From contig NZ_FCNZ02000004.1 of NCBI RefSeq assembly GCF_001544495.1, positions 62,001-126,000 of the forward strand: a stretch of 64,000 nucleotides of DNA, given 5' to 3'. This DNA is from Caballeronia telluris (GTDB taxonomy: Bacteria; Pseudomonadota; Gammaproteobacteria; Burkholderiales; Burkholderiaceae). Of the stretch, positions 8,567-17,332 are shown piece after piece. Position 1 is the stretch's first letter, and the number at the start of each line of letters is the position of its first letter. Below the pieces are notes generated by a model that saw only the letters and a list, made by a program, of their open reading frames with translations, had not been told where the DNA came from and searched no databases. Made by a program: the position numbers and the translations under genes.

Positions 8567-9334
8567 TCAGCCCCATCCTTCGAGCCGCAACGTCGACCTG
8601 ACGAGCCGCTGTTCCTCCTGCTCGATCTCCGTAAAACTCTCACGCACGCTCTTGATGTGCTGGCTTGCGGCCCGGCGCGCCTGCTCGGGCAGCTTGCCCG
8701 TCACCGCGTTGAAGAGCCGTGCGTGCTGCCGGTCGATCACCCGCTTCTGCGCCTCGCGGTGATACAGATTGTTCACCGACGCGAACACCGAGCTCAGCAT
8801 CAGATCGTTCAGTGTCGCGAGCGTGTGCACGAGCACCGGATTGTGCGACGCCTCGCAGATCGCGAGATGGAACGCATGATCGAGCCGCGCGTGGGTCGAC
8901 GCATCGGTTTCCTGGGGATGCGCGGCCACCATTTCGTCGTAGCGGCGGGTAATCAGAATGTAGTCGGCGGGCGTGCCGCGCAGCGCCGCCAGCCGCGCCG
9001 ATTCGGCTTCGAGCATCTCGCGCACTTCGAGCAGATCGTAGAGCGTGCGCGGTTGCGATCCGAGCAGATGCATCATCGGCGTCTGGGCCGGCTCGGCCGT
9101 CAGCTTGGCGATGAAGGAGCCCTTGCCCTGCGATGTCTCGATCAGTCCGCGCGCGCGTAGGATCTTGAGGCCTTCGCGAAGCGCGGTCCGCGATACGCCC
9201 AGCTTTTCCGTCAGGCGCCGCTCGGAAGGCAGCGTCTGCCCCTGCTTCAGCACGCCATCGACGATCAGTTTCTCGATGCGCTCGGCGACCACGTCCGCGA
9301 GTTGCCGTTTCCCTGCCTGTCCTGTCTCTTCCAT
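8567..9334 (-). CDS. glcC: GntR/FadR-family regulator of the glycolate operon (GlcC-like)
   Basis: This is a transcriptional regulator (255 aa) with an N-terminal winged helix (LPSERRLTEKLGVSRTALRE, then GLIETSQGKGSF) and a C-terminal all-helical FadR-type (FCD) ligand domain. A GTG at 9358 would add eight residues. That codon lies inside the operator palindrome, so the ATG at 9334 is preferred. The gene is divergent from glcDEF with two identical TGGTATTACCA palindromes between and around the starts. Regulation of glc by a glycolate/glyoxylate-responsive FadR-type protein is established in E. coli (GlcC); the assignment here rests on context and family. Confidence 0.85.
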   Translation of the reverse strand: MEETGQAGKRQLADVVAERIEKLIVDGVLKQGQTLPSERRLTEKLGVSRTALREGLKILRARGLIETSQGKGSFIAKLTAEPAQTPMMHLLGSQPRTLYDLLEVREMLEAESARLAALRGTPADYILITRRYDEMVAAHPQETDASTHARLDHAFHLAICEASHNPVLVHTLATLNDLMLSSVFASVNNLYHREAQKRVIDRQHARLFNAVTGKLPEQARRAASQHIKSVRESFTEIEQEEQRLVRSTLRLEGWG

Positions 9335-9345
9335 GACGTCCACCG

Positions 9346-9359
9346 CTGGTATTACCACT
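9346..9359. promoter_or_regulatory. operator 1 of the glc divergent region
   Basis: The sequence CTGGTATTACCACT contains the palindrome TGGT-N3-ACCA, the known half-site arrangement of FadR-subfamily regulators such as LldR, PdhR and GlcC. It overlaps the upstream alternative start of the regulator gene. This suggests autoregulation by occlusion of the regulator's own leader. Confidence 0.75.
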
Positions 9360-9455
9360 GTTCGATCGTAGCACGGAGGCGAACCGTCGTTCGCGCAAAA
9401 GCCCTATGCGCCCGAGGTTCCTTCGGTTTTCACCGAATAACCGTACTGAAAAAAA

Positions 9456-9469
9456 CTGGTATTACCACT
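9456..9469. promoter_or_regulatory. operator 2 of the glc divergent region
   Basis: This is an exact 14-base copy (CTGGTATTACCACT) of operator 1 in the same orientation, 110 bp away centre to centre and 98 bases before the glcD start. A run of A residues flanks it on both sides. It is positioned to control glcDEF transcription. Confidence 0.75.
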
Positions 9470-9567
9470 TAAAAACGATTCGACAGCGCCATTTCGTCCC
9501 GGAACAATTCAAAACACACGCGGCATCCGACGCTCACAAGAAGCCGCGGCCCCACCGGAGACAACGC

Positions 9568-11067
9568 ATGACCTACGCCTACGACGAGCAGCTCGACGGC
9601 CCGCTTCGCGATCACGACAAAGCCGCGATTGTGCGCGATCTGCAGTCGCTGCTGCCCGACCTTCAGCTTCTGCATACGAACGAAGACCTGCGTCCTTTCG
9701 AATGCGACGGCCTGTCCGCCTATCGCATCACGCCGATGCTCGTCGCGCTGCCCGGCAGCGTCGAAGAAGTTCAGGCGCTGATGAAGTACGCGCATGCGCA
9801 CGGCGTGCCCATCGTCGCGCGCGGTGCGGGCACCGGGCTTTCGGGCGGCGCGCTGCCGCTCGAAAAAGGCATCCTGCTCGTGATGGCGCGCTTCAACCGC
9901 ATCCTCGCAGTCGATGCCGAAGCCTGCATCGCGCGCGTACAGCCGGGCGTGCGCAACCTCGCGATCTCGCAGGCGGCCGCGCCTCACGGCCTTTACTACG
10001 CGCCCGATCCGTCGTCGCAGATCGCGTGTTCGATCGGCGGCAACGTCGCGGAAAACGCGGGCGGCGTGCATTGCCTCAAGTACGGGCTGACCGTCCACAA
10101 CATCCTGAAGGTCGAGATCGTGACCATTGACGGCGAGCGGCTCACGCTCGGCTCGGAGGCGCTCGATTCGCCCGGCTTCGACCTGCTCGCGCTCATCACC
10201 GGCTCCGAAGGAATGCTCGGCATCGTGGTCGAAGTCACGGTGAAGCTGCTGACCCGGCCGCAGAGCGCGAAGGTGCTGCTCGCAAGCTTCGACGACATCG
10301 AAAAGGCCGGCGATGCGGTCGCGCAGATCATCGGCGCGGGCGTGATTCCCGGCGGCCTCGAAATGATGGACAACCTCGCGATTCGCGCCGCCGAGGATTT
10401 CATTCACGCGGGCTACCCGGTCGATGCCGAAGCGCTCCTGTTATGCGAGGTCGATGGCGCCGAATCCGACGTGCAGGAAGATTGCGAGCGCGTCGAGTCG
10501 CTCCTGCGCGCCGCGGGCGCGACCGATATCCGGCTCGCGGCGAACGAAGCCGAACGCCAGCGCTTCTGGGCGGGCCGCAAGAATGCGTTTCCGGCCGTGG
10601 GCCGGATCTCGCCCGACTACTACTGCATGGACGGCACGATTCCGCGCCGCGAACTGTCGCGCGTGCTGCGCGGCATCGCCGAGTTGTCGGCGCAATACGG
10701 GCTGCGGGTCGCGAACGTGTTCCATGCCGGCGACGGCAACATGCATCCGCTGATCCTCTTCGACGCCAACGCGCCCGGCGAGATGGAACGCGCCGAAACG
10801 ATCGGCGCACGCATCCTCGAACTGTGCGTCGAGGTCGGCGGCAGCATCACGGGCGAGCACGGTGTCGGCCGCGAGAAGATCAACCAGATGTGCGCGCAGT
10901 TCAACGGCGACGAGCTGACGTTCTTCCATGCAGTGAAGGCCGCCTTCGATCCCGACGGCCTGCTCAATCCCGGCAAGAACGTGCCGACGCTGCATCGCTG
11001 CGCCGAGTTCGGCTCGATGCACGTGCATCACGGCGCCCTGCCCTTTCCCGAACTGGAGCGCTTCTGA
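9568..11067 (+). CDS. glcD: glycolate oxidase subunit GlcD (FAD-linked)
   Basis: This is the flavin subunit (499 aa, the same length as the E. coli protein) of the three-part glycolate oxidase that converts glycolate to glyoxylate. The FAD-binding PP loop is at about residues 84-97 (VARGAGTGLSGGAL), with a second FAD element in QIACSIGGNVAENAGG. The C-terminal FAD-oxidase domain has HAGDGNMHP and GEHGVGREK and ends in NPGKNV. A 54-codon upstream extension is rejected: it runs through the operator. ATG 9568 starts a typical GlcD N-terminus. The stop overlaps the glcE start (TGATG). Confidence 0.95.
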   Translation: MTYAYDEQLDGPLRDHDKAAIVRDLQSLLPDLQLLHTNEDLRPFECDGLSAYRITPMLVALPGSVEEVQALMKYAHAHGVPIVARGAGTGLSGGALPLEKGILLVMARFNRILAVDAEACIARVQPGVRNLAISQAAAPHGLYYAPDPSSQIACSIGGNVAENAGGVHCLKYGLTVHNILKVEIVTIDGERLTLGSEALDSPGFDLLALITGSEGMLGIVVEVTVKLLTRPQSAKVLLASFDDIEKAGDAVAQIIGAGVIPGGLEMMDNLAIRAAEDFIHAGYPVDAEALLLCEVDGAESDVQEDCERVESLLRAAGATDIRLAANEAERQRFWAGRKNAFPAVGRISPDYYCMDGTIPRRELSRVLRGIAELSAQYGLRVANVFHAGDGNMHPLILFDANAPGEMERAETIGARILELCVEVGGSITGEHGVGREKINQMCAQFNGDELTFFHAVKAAFDPDGLLNPGKNVPTLHRCAEFGSMHVHHGALPFPELERF

Positions 11068-12134
11068 TGCGACGCGACCCTCTCTCCATCGACGACAGCG
11101 CGCGCCTCGTCGAACAGGTTCGATCCGCGCTCGCCGACAAGCAACCGCTCTCGATTCGCGGCGGCGACAGCAAGGCGTTCCTCGGCCGCCCCGTCGACGC
11201 TCAGGCCATCGACACGCGCTCGCATCGCGGGATCGTGAGCTACGACCCGAGCGAACTCGTGATCACCGCACGCGCCGGCACGCCGCTCGCCGAGATCGAC
11301 GCGATCCTCGACGAAGCCGGCCAGATGCTGCCGTGCGAGCCGCCGACCTTCGGCGGTGCCGCCACCGTCGGCGGCGCGGTCGCGAGTGGCCTGTCGGGTC
11401 CGCGCCGCCCGTGGGCGGGTTCGGTGCGCGACTTCATCCTCGGCTGCCGGATCATCACGGGCGAGGCGAAGCATCTGCGCTTCGGCGGACAGGTCATGAA
11501 GAACGTGGCGGGCTACGACGTCTCGCGTCTCATCGGCGGCAGCTTCGGTTGCCTCGGGCTCATCACGGAAGTCTCGCTGAAGGTGCTGCCGAAGCCGCGT
11601 GAAGCGCGATGCCTCACGCTTGCGATGGAAGCGAGCGAAGCGATGCGCGAACTGTCGGCATGGCGCAAGGCGTCGCTGCCCGTGAGCGGCGCATGTCATC
11701 TCGACGGCACGCTGCATGTGCGTCTCGAAGGCGGAACCGGTTCGGTGCGCGCGGCGCTCGACCGCATCGGCGGCGAGCATCTGGACCCGGCGTTCTGGAC
11801 CTCGCTGCGCGAACAGCGCCTTGCCTTCTTCGACGATCCGCGCCCGCTCTGGCGTCTGTCGCTGCCTAACGACACGCCGCTCGTCGCCTTGCCGGGCGAC
11901 GCGCTGCTCGACTGGGGCGGCGCGCAACGATGGTTGAAGAGCGACGCACCCGCGGCCACGATCCGCCAGATCGCGAGCGCGGCCGGCGGCCATGCGACCT
12001 GCTTCACGCAAGCGCCGGGCATCGAACCGTTTCATCCGCTTGCCGCGCCGCTGATGCGCTTTCACCGGCAGTTGAAGCAACGCCTCGATCCGCACGGCGT
12101 CTTCAATCCCGGACGCATGTACTCCGATTACTAA
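11067..12134 (+). CDS. glcE: glycolate oxidase subunit GlcE
   Basis: This is the second FAD-binding subunit (355 aa) of glycolate oxidase. It has one FAD_binding_4 domain: LSIRGGDSKAFLG, then FGGAATVGGAVASGLSGPRR, then MKNVAGYDVSRLIGGSFGCL. A shortened cap region follows, and the protein ends in FNPGRMYSDY. The start shares its A with the glcD stop codon, so expression is coupled. A longer in-frame extension inside glcD is a shadow. Together with GlcD and GlcF it makes the membrane-associated complex that feeds electrons to quinone. Confidence 0.95.
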   Translation: MRRDPLSIDDSARLVEQVRSALADKQPLSIRGGDSKAFLGRPVDAQAIDTRSHRGIVSYDPSELVITARAGTPLAEIDAILDEAGQMLPCEPPTFGGAATVGGAVASGLSGPRRPWAGSVRDFILGCRIITGEAKHLRFGGQVMKNVAGYDVSRLIGGSFGCLGLITEVSLKVLPKPREARCLTLAMEASEAMRELSAWRKASLPVSGACHLDGTLHVRLEGGTGSVRAALDRIGGEHLDPAFWTSLREQRLAFFDDPRPLWRLSLPNDTPLVALPGDALLDWGGAQRWLKSDAPAATIRQIASAAGGHATCFTQAPGIEPFHPLAAPLMRFHRQLKQRLDPHGVFNPGRMYSDY

Positions 12135-12146
12135 GCGATCACGATC

Positions 12147-13364
12147 ATGCAAACGAATCTCAGCGACGAAGCAAAAGCACTCCCGCGCGCCAAGGAAGCC
12201 GAAGACATCCTGCGCTCATGCGTGCACTGCGGCTTTTGCAACGCGACGTGCCCGACGTATCAACTGCTCGGCAACGAACTCGACGGCCCTCGCGGACGCA
12301 TCTATCTGATCAAGCAGATGCTCGAAGGCGAGCCGGTCACCGAGAAGACCCAGTTGCATCTCGACCGCTGCCTCACCTGCCGCAACTGCGAGACGACGTG
12401 TCCGTCGGGCGTGACCTATCACGCGCTCCTCGACATCGGCCGCCAGATGCTTGAGCGCCGGGTCGAGCGGCCCGTCGCGCAACGCGCATTGCGCGCGAGC
12501 CTGCGCCACGTGATCCCGCGTGCGACGACCTTCGGTGCGCTGCTGAAGGCCGGGCGCATGATGCGGCCCGTGCTTCCCGCCGCGCTCGGCGCGAAGATTC
12601 CCGAGCGCGCGCCGCTCGCCGGCGCGCGTCCCGCTGCGCGTCATGCACGCCGCATGCTGATGCTCGAAGGCTGCGCACAGCGCTCGCTGTCGCCGAACAC
12701 GAATGCAGCCGCCGCGCGCGTGCTGGACCGGCTCGGCATCAGCATCGAGGCGGCACCGGAAGCCGGCTGCTGCGGCGCGACGGACTATCACCTGAACGCG
12801 CAGGAAGCGGGACTGGCTCGCGCGCGCCGCAACATCGATGCATGGTGGCCGAAGATAGAAGCCGGCGCCGAGGCGATCATCCAGACCGCGAGCGGCTGCG
12901 GGGCGTTCGTCAAGGAATACGGCCACCTGCTGCGCGACGATCCGCTTTACGCAGACAAGGCCCGTCGCATCAGCGAGATCGCGCGCGACCTGGGCGAAGT
13001 CCTCGCGGATGCGCCGCTCGGCGAGTTGCAGATCCGCGCCGGCCAGCGCGTTGCGTTCCATTGTCCGTGCACGCTGCAGCATGCACAGAAGCTCGGCGGT
13101 TCGGTGGAAGGCGTGCTCGGCCGACTGGGTTTCGACCTTGCGCCGGTTCCCGACGCGCATTTGTGCTGCGGCTCGGCGGGCACCTATTCGTTCACGCAGC
13201 CCGAACTCGCCCGCAAGCTGCGCGACAACAAGCTCGATGCGCTCGAAAGCGGCCAGCCCGATGTGATCGCCACGGCCAACATCGGCTGCCAGACCCATCT
13301 CGGCGCGGGCGGGCGTACACCGGTGCGTCACTGGATCGAGATCGTCGACGAAGCGATCGCCTGA
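12147..13364 (+). CDS. glcF: glycolate oxidase iron-sulfur subunit GlcF
   Basis: This is the electron-transfer subunit (405 aa) with two [4Fe-4S] ferredoxin motifs near the N-terminus: CVHCGFCNATCP (Cys 25, 28, 31, 35) and CLTCRNCETTCP (Cys 75, 78, 81, 85). Two CCG domains of the heterodisulfide-reductase type follow (EAGCCGATDYH and HLCCGSAGTY). This is the canonical GlcF layout and length. It lies 12 bases after glcE. A G/C-rich hairpin between glcF and the MFS gene may reduce read-through. Confidence 0.95.
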   Translation: MQTNLSDEAKALPRAKEAEDILRSCVHCGFCNATCPTYQLLGNELDGPRGRIYLIKQMLEGEPVTEKTQLHLDRCLTCRNCETTCPSGVTYHALLDIGRQMLERRVERPVAQRALRASLRHVIPRATTFGALLKAGRMMRPVLPAALGAKIPERAPLAGARPAARHARRMLMLEGCAQRSLSPNTNAAAARVLDRLGISIEAAPEAGCCGATDYHLNAQEAGLARARRNIDAWWPKIEAGAEAIIQTASGCGAFVKEYGHLLRDDPLYADKARRISEIARDLGEVLADAPLGELQIRAGQRVAFHCPCTLQHAQKLGGSVEGVLGRLGFDLAPVPDAHLCCGSAGTYSFTQPELARKLRDNKLDALESGQPDVIATANIGCQTHLGAGGRTPVRHWIEIVDEAIA

Positions 13365-13433
13365 ACGGCGCACAACGAAACACCAGCGGCGCACGCCCTT
13401 CTCTAGCAGGCGTTCAACGAAGCCTTCCCAATT

Positions 13434-13464
13434 TGCCGCACGGCGCACGCCGTGCGCTGCGGCA
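13434..13464 (+). terminator. intercistronic hairpin after glcF
   Basis: The palindrome GCACGGCG-CA-CGCCGTGC lies at 13438-13455 inside an outer TGCCGC/GCGGCA pair and is followed by TTCCTTT. It could terminate or attenuate glcDEF transcription before the transporter gene. The T-tract is poor, so it may instead protect the 3' end of the upstream message. Confidence 0.5.
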
Positions 13465-13497
13465 TTCCTTTATGCATCGAAAAGAGAGACTGGAGAC

Positions 13498-14814
13498 ATG
13501 GAGATCATCGCCAAACCCCACGACGCCGCGCTCGACCGCGCCACGGTCGAATCACGCGCCTATGCCAAAGCCACCGTCCGGCTCCTGCCGTTCCTGTTCC
13601 TGTGTTATGTCGCGGCGTACCTCGACCGCGTGAACGTCGGCTTCGCCAAGCTGCAGATGCTCAACGACCTCGCGTTCAGCGAGACCGTGTACGGCCTCGG
13701 CGCAGGCATCTTCTTCATCGGCTACTTTCTGTTCGAAGTACCGAGCAACATCATCATGCATCGCGTGGGCGCGCGGGTCTGGATCGCGCGGATCATGATC
13801 ACGTGGGCGGTGATCTCGGCGGCGTCGCTGTTCGTGAAGACGCCGACCGCGTTCTACGTCATGCGCTTCCTGCTCGGCGTCGCGGAGGCGGGTTTCTTCC
13901 CGGGCATCGTGCTGTACCTGACCTACTGGTTTCCGGCCAAACGGCGCGGCCGCATGAACGCGCTCTTCATGATCGGCATTCCGATCGCAGGCGTAGTGGG
14001 CGGCCCGGTGTCCGGGTGGATCATGAACGCATTCCAGGGCGTGGGCGGCTGGTCGAACTGGCAATGGCTCTTCCTGCTCGAAGCGATTCCCTCCGCGGTG
14101 CTCGGCGTCGTGACGCTCTGCTATCTGCCGAACGGCATCCGCGCGGCAAGCTGGCTCTCCGATGAAGAAAAGGACGTGCTGGCAGCAAACATCGAGCGCG
14201 ACAACACGGGCAAGACGCACGGAACGCTAGCGGGCGTGTTTGCCGATGCACGCATCTGGAAGATGGCCGCCATCTACTTCTGCTGCATGATGGGCCTCTA
14301 CGGCATCAGCTTCTACCTGCCGACGCTCGTCAAGGCGACCGGCGTGAAGAACGCGCTCGACGTGGGCCTTCTGACCGCCATCCCTTATCTATGCGCGGTC
14401 GCGAGCATGTTCTTCGTGGCGCGCAGCGCGGACCGCACCGGCGAGCGGCGCTGGCACTTCGCGGTGCCGGCCGTGCTCGCGGGCGCCGGTCTTTTCGCCA
14501 GCACGCAGTTGACCGGCAACATCCCGCTCGCGATGGTCGCGCTGACAGTCGGCACGGCCGGCATGCTCGCGACGATGCCCGTCTTCTGGACCTACCCGAG
14601 CGCGATTCTCGCGGGAGGCTCGGCGGCCGCGGCCATCGGCATGATCAATTCGATCGGCAACCTGGCCGGATTCGTCAGCGCGTCGATCATCGGCTGGATG
14701 AAGGACGTGACGCACAGCACGAACGCGGGAATCTATTGCGTCGCGGGCGCGCTGGTCTTCGGCGCGGTGCTGGCCCTGCTCCAGCCGCGTAAGCTGGTGA
14801 ACAGGGCGGACTGA
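13498..14814 (+). CDS. MFS transporter, anion:cation symporter family
   Basis: This is a twelve-span inner-membrane symporter (438 aa) of the ACS family, which takes up organic acids such as tartrate, phthalate, galactonate or glucarate. The N-terminus has the family hallmark FLCYVAAYLDRVNVGFAKLQ, followed by spans separated by the central loop YLPNGIRAASWLSDEEKDVLAANIE. GVAEAGFFPGIVLYLTYWFP is also characteristic. AAAGAGAGACTGGAGAC precedes the ATG. It follows glcDEF on the same strand by 133 bp, so glycolate or a related 2-hydroxy acid is a plausible substrate, but that is inference from position only. Confidence 0.9.
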   Translation: MEIIAKPHDAALDRATVESRAYAKATVRLLPFLFLCYVAAYLDRVNVGFAKLQMLNDLAFSETVYGLGAGIFFIGYFLFEVPSNIIMHRVGARVWIARIMITWAVISAASLFVKTPTAFYVMRFLLGVAEAGFFPGIVLYLTYWFPAKRRGRMNALFMIGIPIAGVVGGPVSGWIMNAFQGVGGWSNWQWLFLLEAIPSAVLGVVTLCYLPNGIRAASWLSDEEKDVLAANIERDNTGKTHGTLAGVFADARIWKMAAIYFCCMMGLYGISFYLPTLVKATGVKNALDVGLLTAIPYLCAVASMFFVARSADRTGERRWHFAVPAVLAGAGLFASTQLTGNIPLAMVALTVGTAGMLATMPVFWTYPSAILAGGSAAAAIGMINSIGNLAGFVSASIIGWMKDVTHSTNAGIYCVAGALVFGAVLALLQPRKLVNRAD

Positions 14815-14818
14815 ACGA

Positions 14819-14852
14819 CCGGGCTGCATGGCACGCCGCCCATGCGGCCCGG
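14819..14852. terminator. hairpin between convergent genes
   Basis: A 13-bp stem (CCGGGCTGCATGG paired with CCATGCGGCCCGG, one wobble pair) with an eight-base loop sits between the stop codons of the rightward MFS gene and the leftward CBS gene. It is well placed as a shared terminator, though it lacks a T-tract. Confidence 0.6.
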
Positions 14853-14881
14853 TCCACGATGACCAACCGTCACGCGCGCCA

Positions 14882-15388
14882 TTACGACAAGGCCGTCGCG
14901 AACGCATCGGGCAGCGACGCGCGCCGCGTCAGCGTGGATGCACCCGGATCGTGGCTGCCGCCGCTCACGTAGCGTTCGAGCTGCTCGATGGCGAACTGCT
15001 GTTCATCGATCAGGTTCTTCACCAGGTCGCCGATCGACACCATGCCGACCAGTTGCCCGCCGTCGATCACCGGCAGATGGCGGATGCGATACTGGTTCAT
15101 CAGCGTCATACACTCGTCGGCGGTCTGTCGCGGCCGCACATAACGCAGCGCGCGCGACATGATCTCGGATACGTATGTGCTCTTCGAGGACCGCTCCTTC
15201 AGCACGACTTTCCTCGCATAATCGCGCTCGGTCACGATGCCGCGCACTGCCGAACCTTCCGTGACGATCAACGCGCCAATGCCATGCCGGGACATCAACG
15301 CGATGGCGTCGTACACGCTCGCGCCGACGTCGATCGTATGAACCGACGCATCGGTTTTGGCGTTCAGCAGTTGCATAACAGTTGCCAT
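14882..15388 (-). CDS. CBS-pair domain protein
   Basis: This small cytosolic protein (168 aa) is built almost entirely of two CBS motifs at about residues 12-65 and 75-130, typical adenosine-nucleotide-sensing modules. Diagnostic pieces are YDAIALMSRHGIGALIVTE, RGIVTERDYARKV, MNQYRIRHLPVIDGGQLVGM and VSIGDLVKNLI. The start at 15388 is chosen over a 20-codon extension because GGAG lies seven bases upstream and MATVMQLL is the usual beginning. No partner domain is fused, so what it regulates is unknown. It converges on the MFS gene. Confidence 0.88.
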   Translation of the reverse strand: MATVMQLLNAKTDASVHTIDVGASVYDAIALMSRHGIGALIVTEGSAVRGIVTERDYARKVVLKERSSKSTYVSEIMSRALRYVRPRQTADECMTLMNQYRIRHLPVIDGGQLVGMVSIGDLVKNLIDEQQFAIEQLERYVSGGSHDPGASTLTRRASLPDAFATALS

Positions 15389-15486
15389 TGCACAGCTCCG
15401 TATCGATGACCCGCCGCCGGGCACATGCCGGCAGTCGGGATGCAGCAAACCAGCCTCAATCGCTCGCTTCGGCTCAGGGTAGATCC

Positions 15487-15798
15487 TCAGCCAAAATCGA
15501 ACAATTCCCCAAGCAGCGATTTCTTCTTCCTTTGCGTGTGACGCCGGTCGTGGTGACCGTTGTATCCCTCGTCGCGCGTGCCCCAGTCCGCACGCCGTTC
15601 GCGTTCGTTGTAATCGCCGCGCTCGGGCGGAGCATGCCGGCGGCCGTCGGCCACCGCATGTTCTTCGATGCGCACCAGCAGTTTGTCGAGCTCACCGCGA
15701 TCCAGCCAGATGCCGCGGCACGTCGCGCAATAGTCGATCTCGACGCCGTCGCGCTCGCTCATCAGCAAATCGGGTGTCTTGCAGACAGGACACTTCAT
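15487..15798 (-). CDS. TFIIB-type zinc ribbon protein
   Basis: This small protein (about 103 aa) has one N-terminal zinc ribbon: CPVCKTPDLLM then YCATCRGIWLDRGELDKLL, a pattern of the zf-TFIIB family. The tail is rich in His, Arg, Asp and Gly with a basic cluster (RRHTQRKKKSL) and no recognised domain. A 47-codon upstream extension is rejected because it invades the divergent promoter region. The ATG at 15798 has AAAGGA about ten bases upstream. The function is unknown; nucleic-acid or protein binding is plausible. It is divergent from the NhaR-type gene by about 130 bp. Confidence 0.8.
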   Translation of the reverse strand: MKCPVCKTPDLLMSERDGVEIDYCATCRGIWLDRGELDKLLVRIEEHAVADGRRHAPPERGDYNERERRADWGTRDEGYNGHHDRRHTQRKKKSLLGELFDFG

Positions 15799-15928
15799 AT
15801 CCGTGGTTCCTTTCATATGGCCTACGATATGCATCAATGTAGCGAAGAAGCGCGTGATATAAAACTCGTATTTTCTGTTGGTTTCATTCGAGAAAACCGA
15901 ATGGTTCGTGTCCACACGGAGGGGCGTC

Positions 15929-16822
15929 GTGAACTTCAAACATCTGTATTACTTCTGGGTATCGGCGCGGGCCGGGAGTCTCGCGCGCGCGGGTGCGCAA
16001 CTGCACATCACGCCGCAGACGTTGAGCGGGCAGATCAAGTTGCTGGAAGAAGCGCTCGACAAGAAGCTCTTCAGAAAGAGCGGACGCAACCTCGAAGTCA
16101 CGGACGCGGGCCGTCTCGCGCTCGACTACGCCGACGAAATCTTCTCGCTCGGCGCCGAACTCGAAAGCGCGGTGAAGCGCGATCAGGCGCTTGCGCAAAC
16201 GCAGCTACGCGTTGGACTGGCGGACTCCGTGCCGAAAGCGGTCGCCTATCGTCTGCTCGAACCGGCGCTCAATCGCTCGGATTCGCTGCGGCTGATTTGC
16301 CATGAGGGCAACCTGCATGCGCTGCTCGGGCAACTGGCCGTGCATCGTCTCGACATGATCATCGCCGATGCGCCGATTCCGCCGGGCGTGAACGTCAAGG
16401 CGTTCAATCATCTGCTCGGCCGCTCGACGCTCAGTTGCTTCGCACCGAAATCGCTTGCCAAACGTGCGGAGCGCGATTTCCCGGCGTCGCTGGAAGGCAT
16501 GCCGGTGCTCTTGCCCGGCACCGAGTCTGCCGTGCGCCGCAAGCTGGATCACTGGCTGAAGGCACAGGGCGTGTCGCCGCGCATCGTCGGCGAATTCGAC
16601 GACAGCGCGCTTGCCATCGCGTTCGGACGCGAGGGGCGCGGCGTGCTGTTCGCGCCGACCGTGCTCGCGGCGCAACTCAGGCGCGAGCATCTGCTCACCG
16701 CGGTCGGACATATCGACACGATCGTCGAGGAGTTCTTCTCCATCTCGATCGAGCGGCGCATCAGTCATCCGGCGATCGCGTCCATTCTCAGCGCGGCGCG
16801 CAGCGAACTCTTCGGCACGTGA
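15929..16822 (+). CDS. LysR-family regulator, NhaR-type
   Basis: This is a LysR-type DNA-binding regulator (297 aa) close in pattern to NhaR, the sodium-responsive activator of E. coli. It shares NFKHLYYFWV at the start, the helix-turn-helix with TPQTLSGQIKLLEEAL, and RLDMIIADAPIPP and GEFDDSALAIAFGREG in the effector domain. The GTG at 15929 is chosen: GGAGGGG lies just upstream and the family usually starts at this point; the longer ATG-initiated frame has no comparable site. No Na+/H+ antiporter gene is in the window, so the target is elsewhere or different. Confidence 0.85.
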   Translation: MNFKHLYYFWVSARAGSLARAGAQLHITPQTLSGQIKLLEEALDKKLFRKSGRNLEVTDAGRLALDYADEIFSLGAELESAVKRDQALAQTQLRVGLADSVPKAVAYRLLEPALNRSDSLRLICHEGNLHALLGQLAVHRLDMIIADAPIPPGVNVKAFNHLLGRSTLSCFAPKSLAKRAERDFPASLEGMPVLLPGTESAVRRKLDHWLKAQGVSPRIVGEFDDSALAIAFGREGRGVLFAPTVLAAQLRREHLLTAVGHIDTIVEEFFSISIERRISHPAIASILSAARSELFGT

Positions 16823-17332
16823 GCAACGACGCAAGCTGCCAGTAAAGTCATTGCGTAGCTAACTTGTTTTGCCGAATACGTGCGGCTTGGATCAATCAAA
16901 AGAATCCCTAAAGACCACCGCACGTTCTTTAACGGTTAGAGATAGGAACACGCTAAATCCGCCTTTCAGAATTGCAATGCGGTTTATTTAACCGGCAGCT
17001 TAGGGCGTCTATTCGTGCTTATCCGACACGTCTTATCGACTTCACTAAGAATTACCGAGCGACAATGTCTTGACGGTAAGACTTATACCCAGCAAGCCGT
17101 GCGGTATTTATTTTTTGTTTTTTCCGGGAATTTCGGGCCTATTCGATCGACTAGGCCCGCGTGATCGAGGTCATACATTCCATATCGGTCCATAAAAAGC
17201 AAAACCCGGGAATGATCTTAAACGACACAAGAACAATTTCCTTAACGTTCACGTTGTTACGTGACGTTACAGGTTCAGGCATATAGCTCCGACTATACTT
17301 TTTTCGCCTGACAAACCCTTGACCATTTACCT
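16823..17332. other. 510-bp AT-rich intergenic region
   Basis: This is the longest gene-free stretch in the window and visibly richer in A/T than its surroundings, with homopolymeric T runs near 17111-17123. It holds an 8-bp stem (CGGGCCTA at 17134-17141 with TAGGCCCG at 17152-17159) around a TCGATCGA core. Near 17256-17270, GTTAC is directly repeated with ten-base spacing, one helical turn. No convincing ORF is present. It probably carries the promoter and regulatory sites for the glycoside hydrolase gene. Confidence 0.6.

Noticed and set aside
9335..9358. GTG start extending the glc regulator by eight residues
   Set aside because: The codons lie inside the TGGTATTACCA operator; the ATG at 9334 gives a normal N-terminus.
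9406..9567. 54-codon N-terminal extension of GlcD
   Set aside because: It passes through operator 2 and A-rich promoter DNA. The 499-residue form from 9568 matches the family length.
17256..17270. GTTAC repeats as a defined regulator site
   Set aside because: Two five-base copies are too short to name a regulator; kept only as part of the intergenic description.
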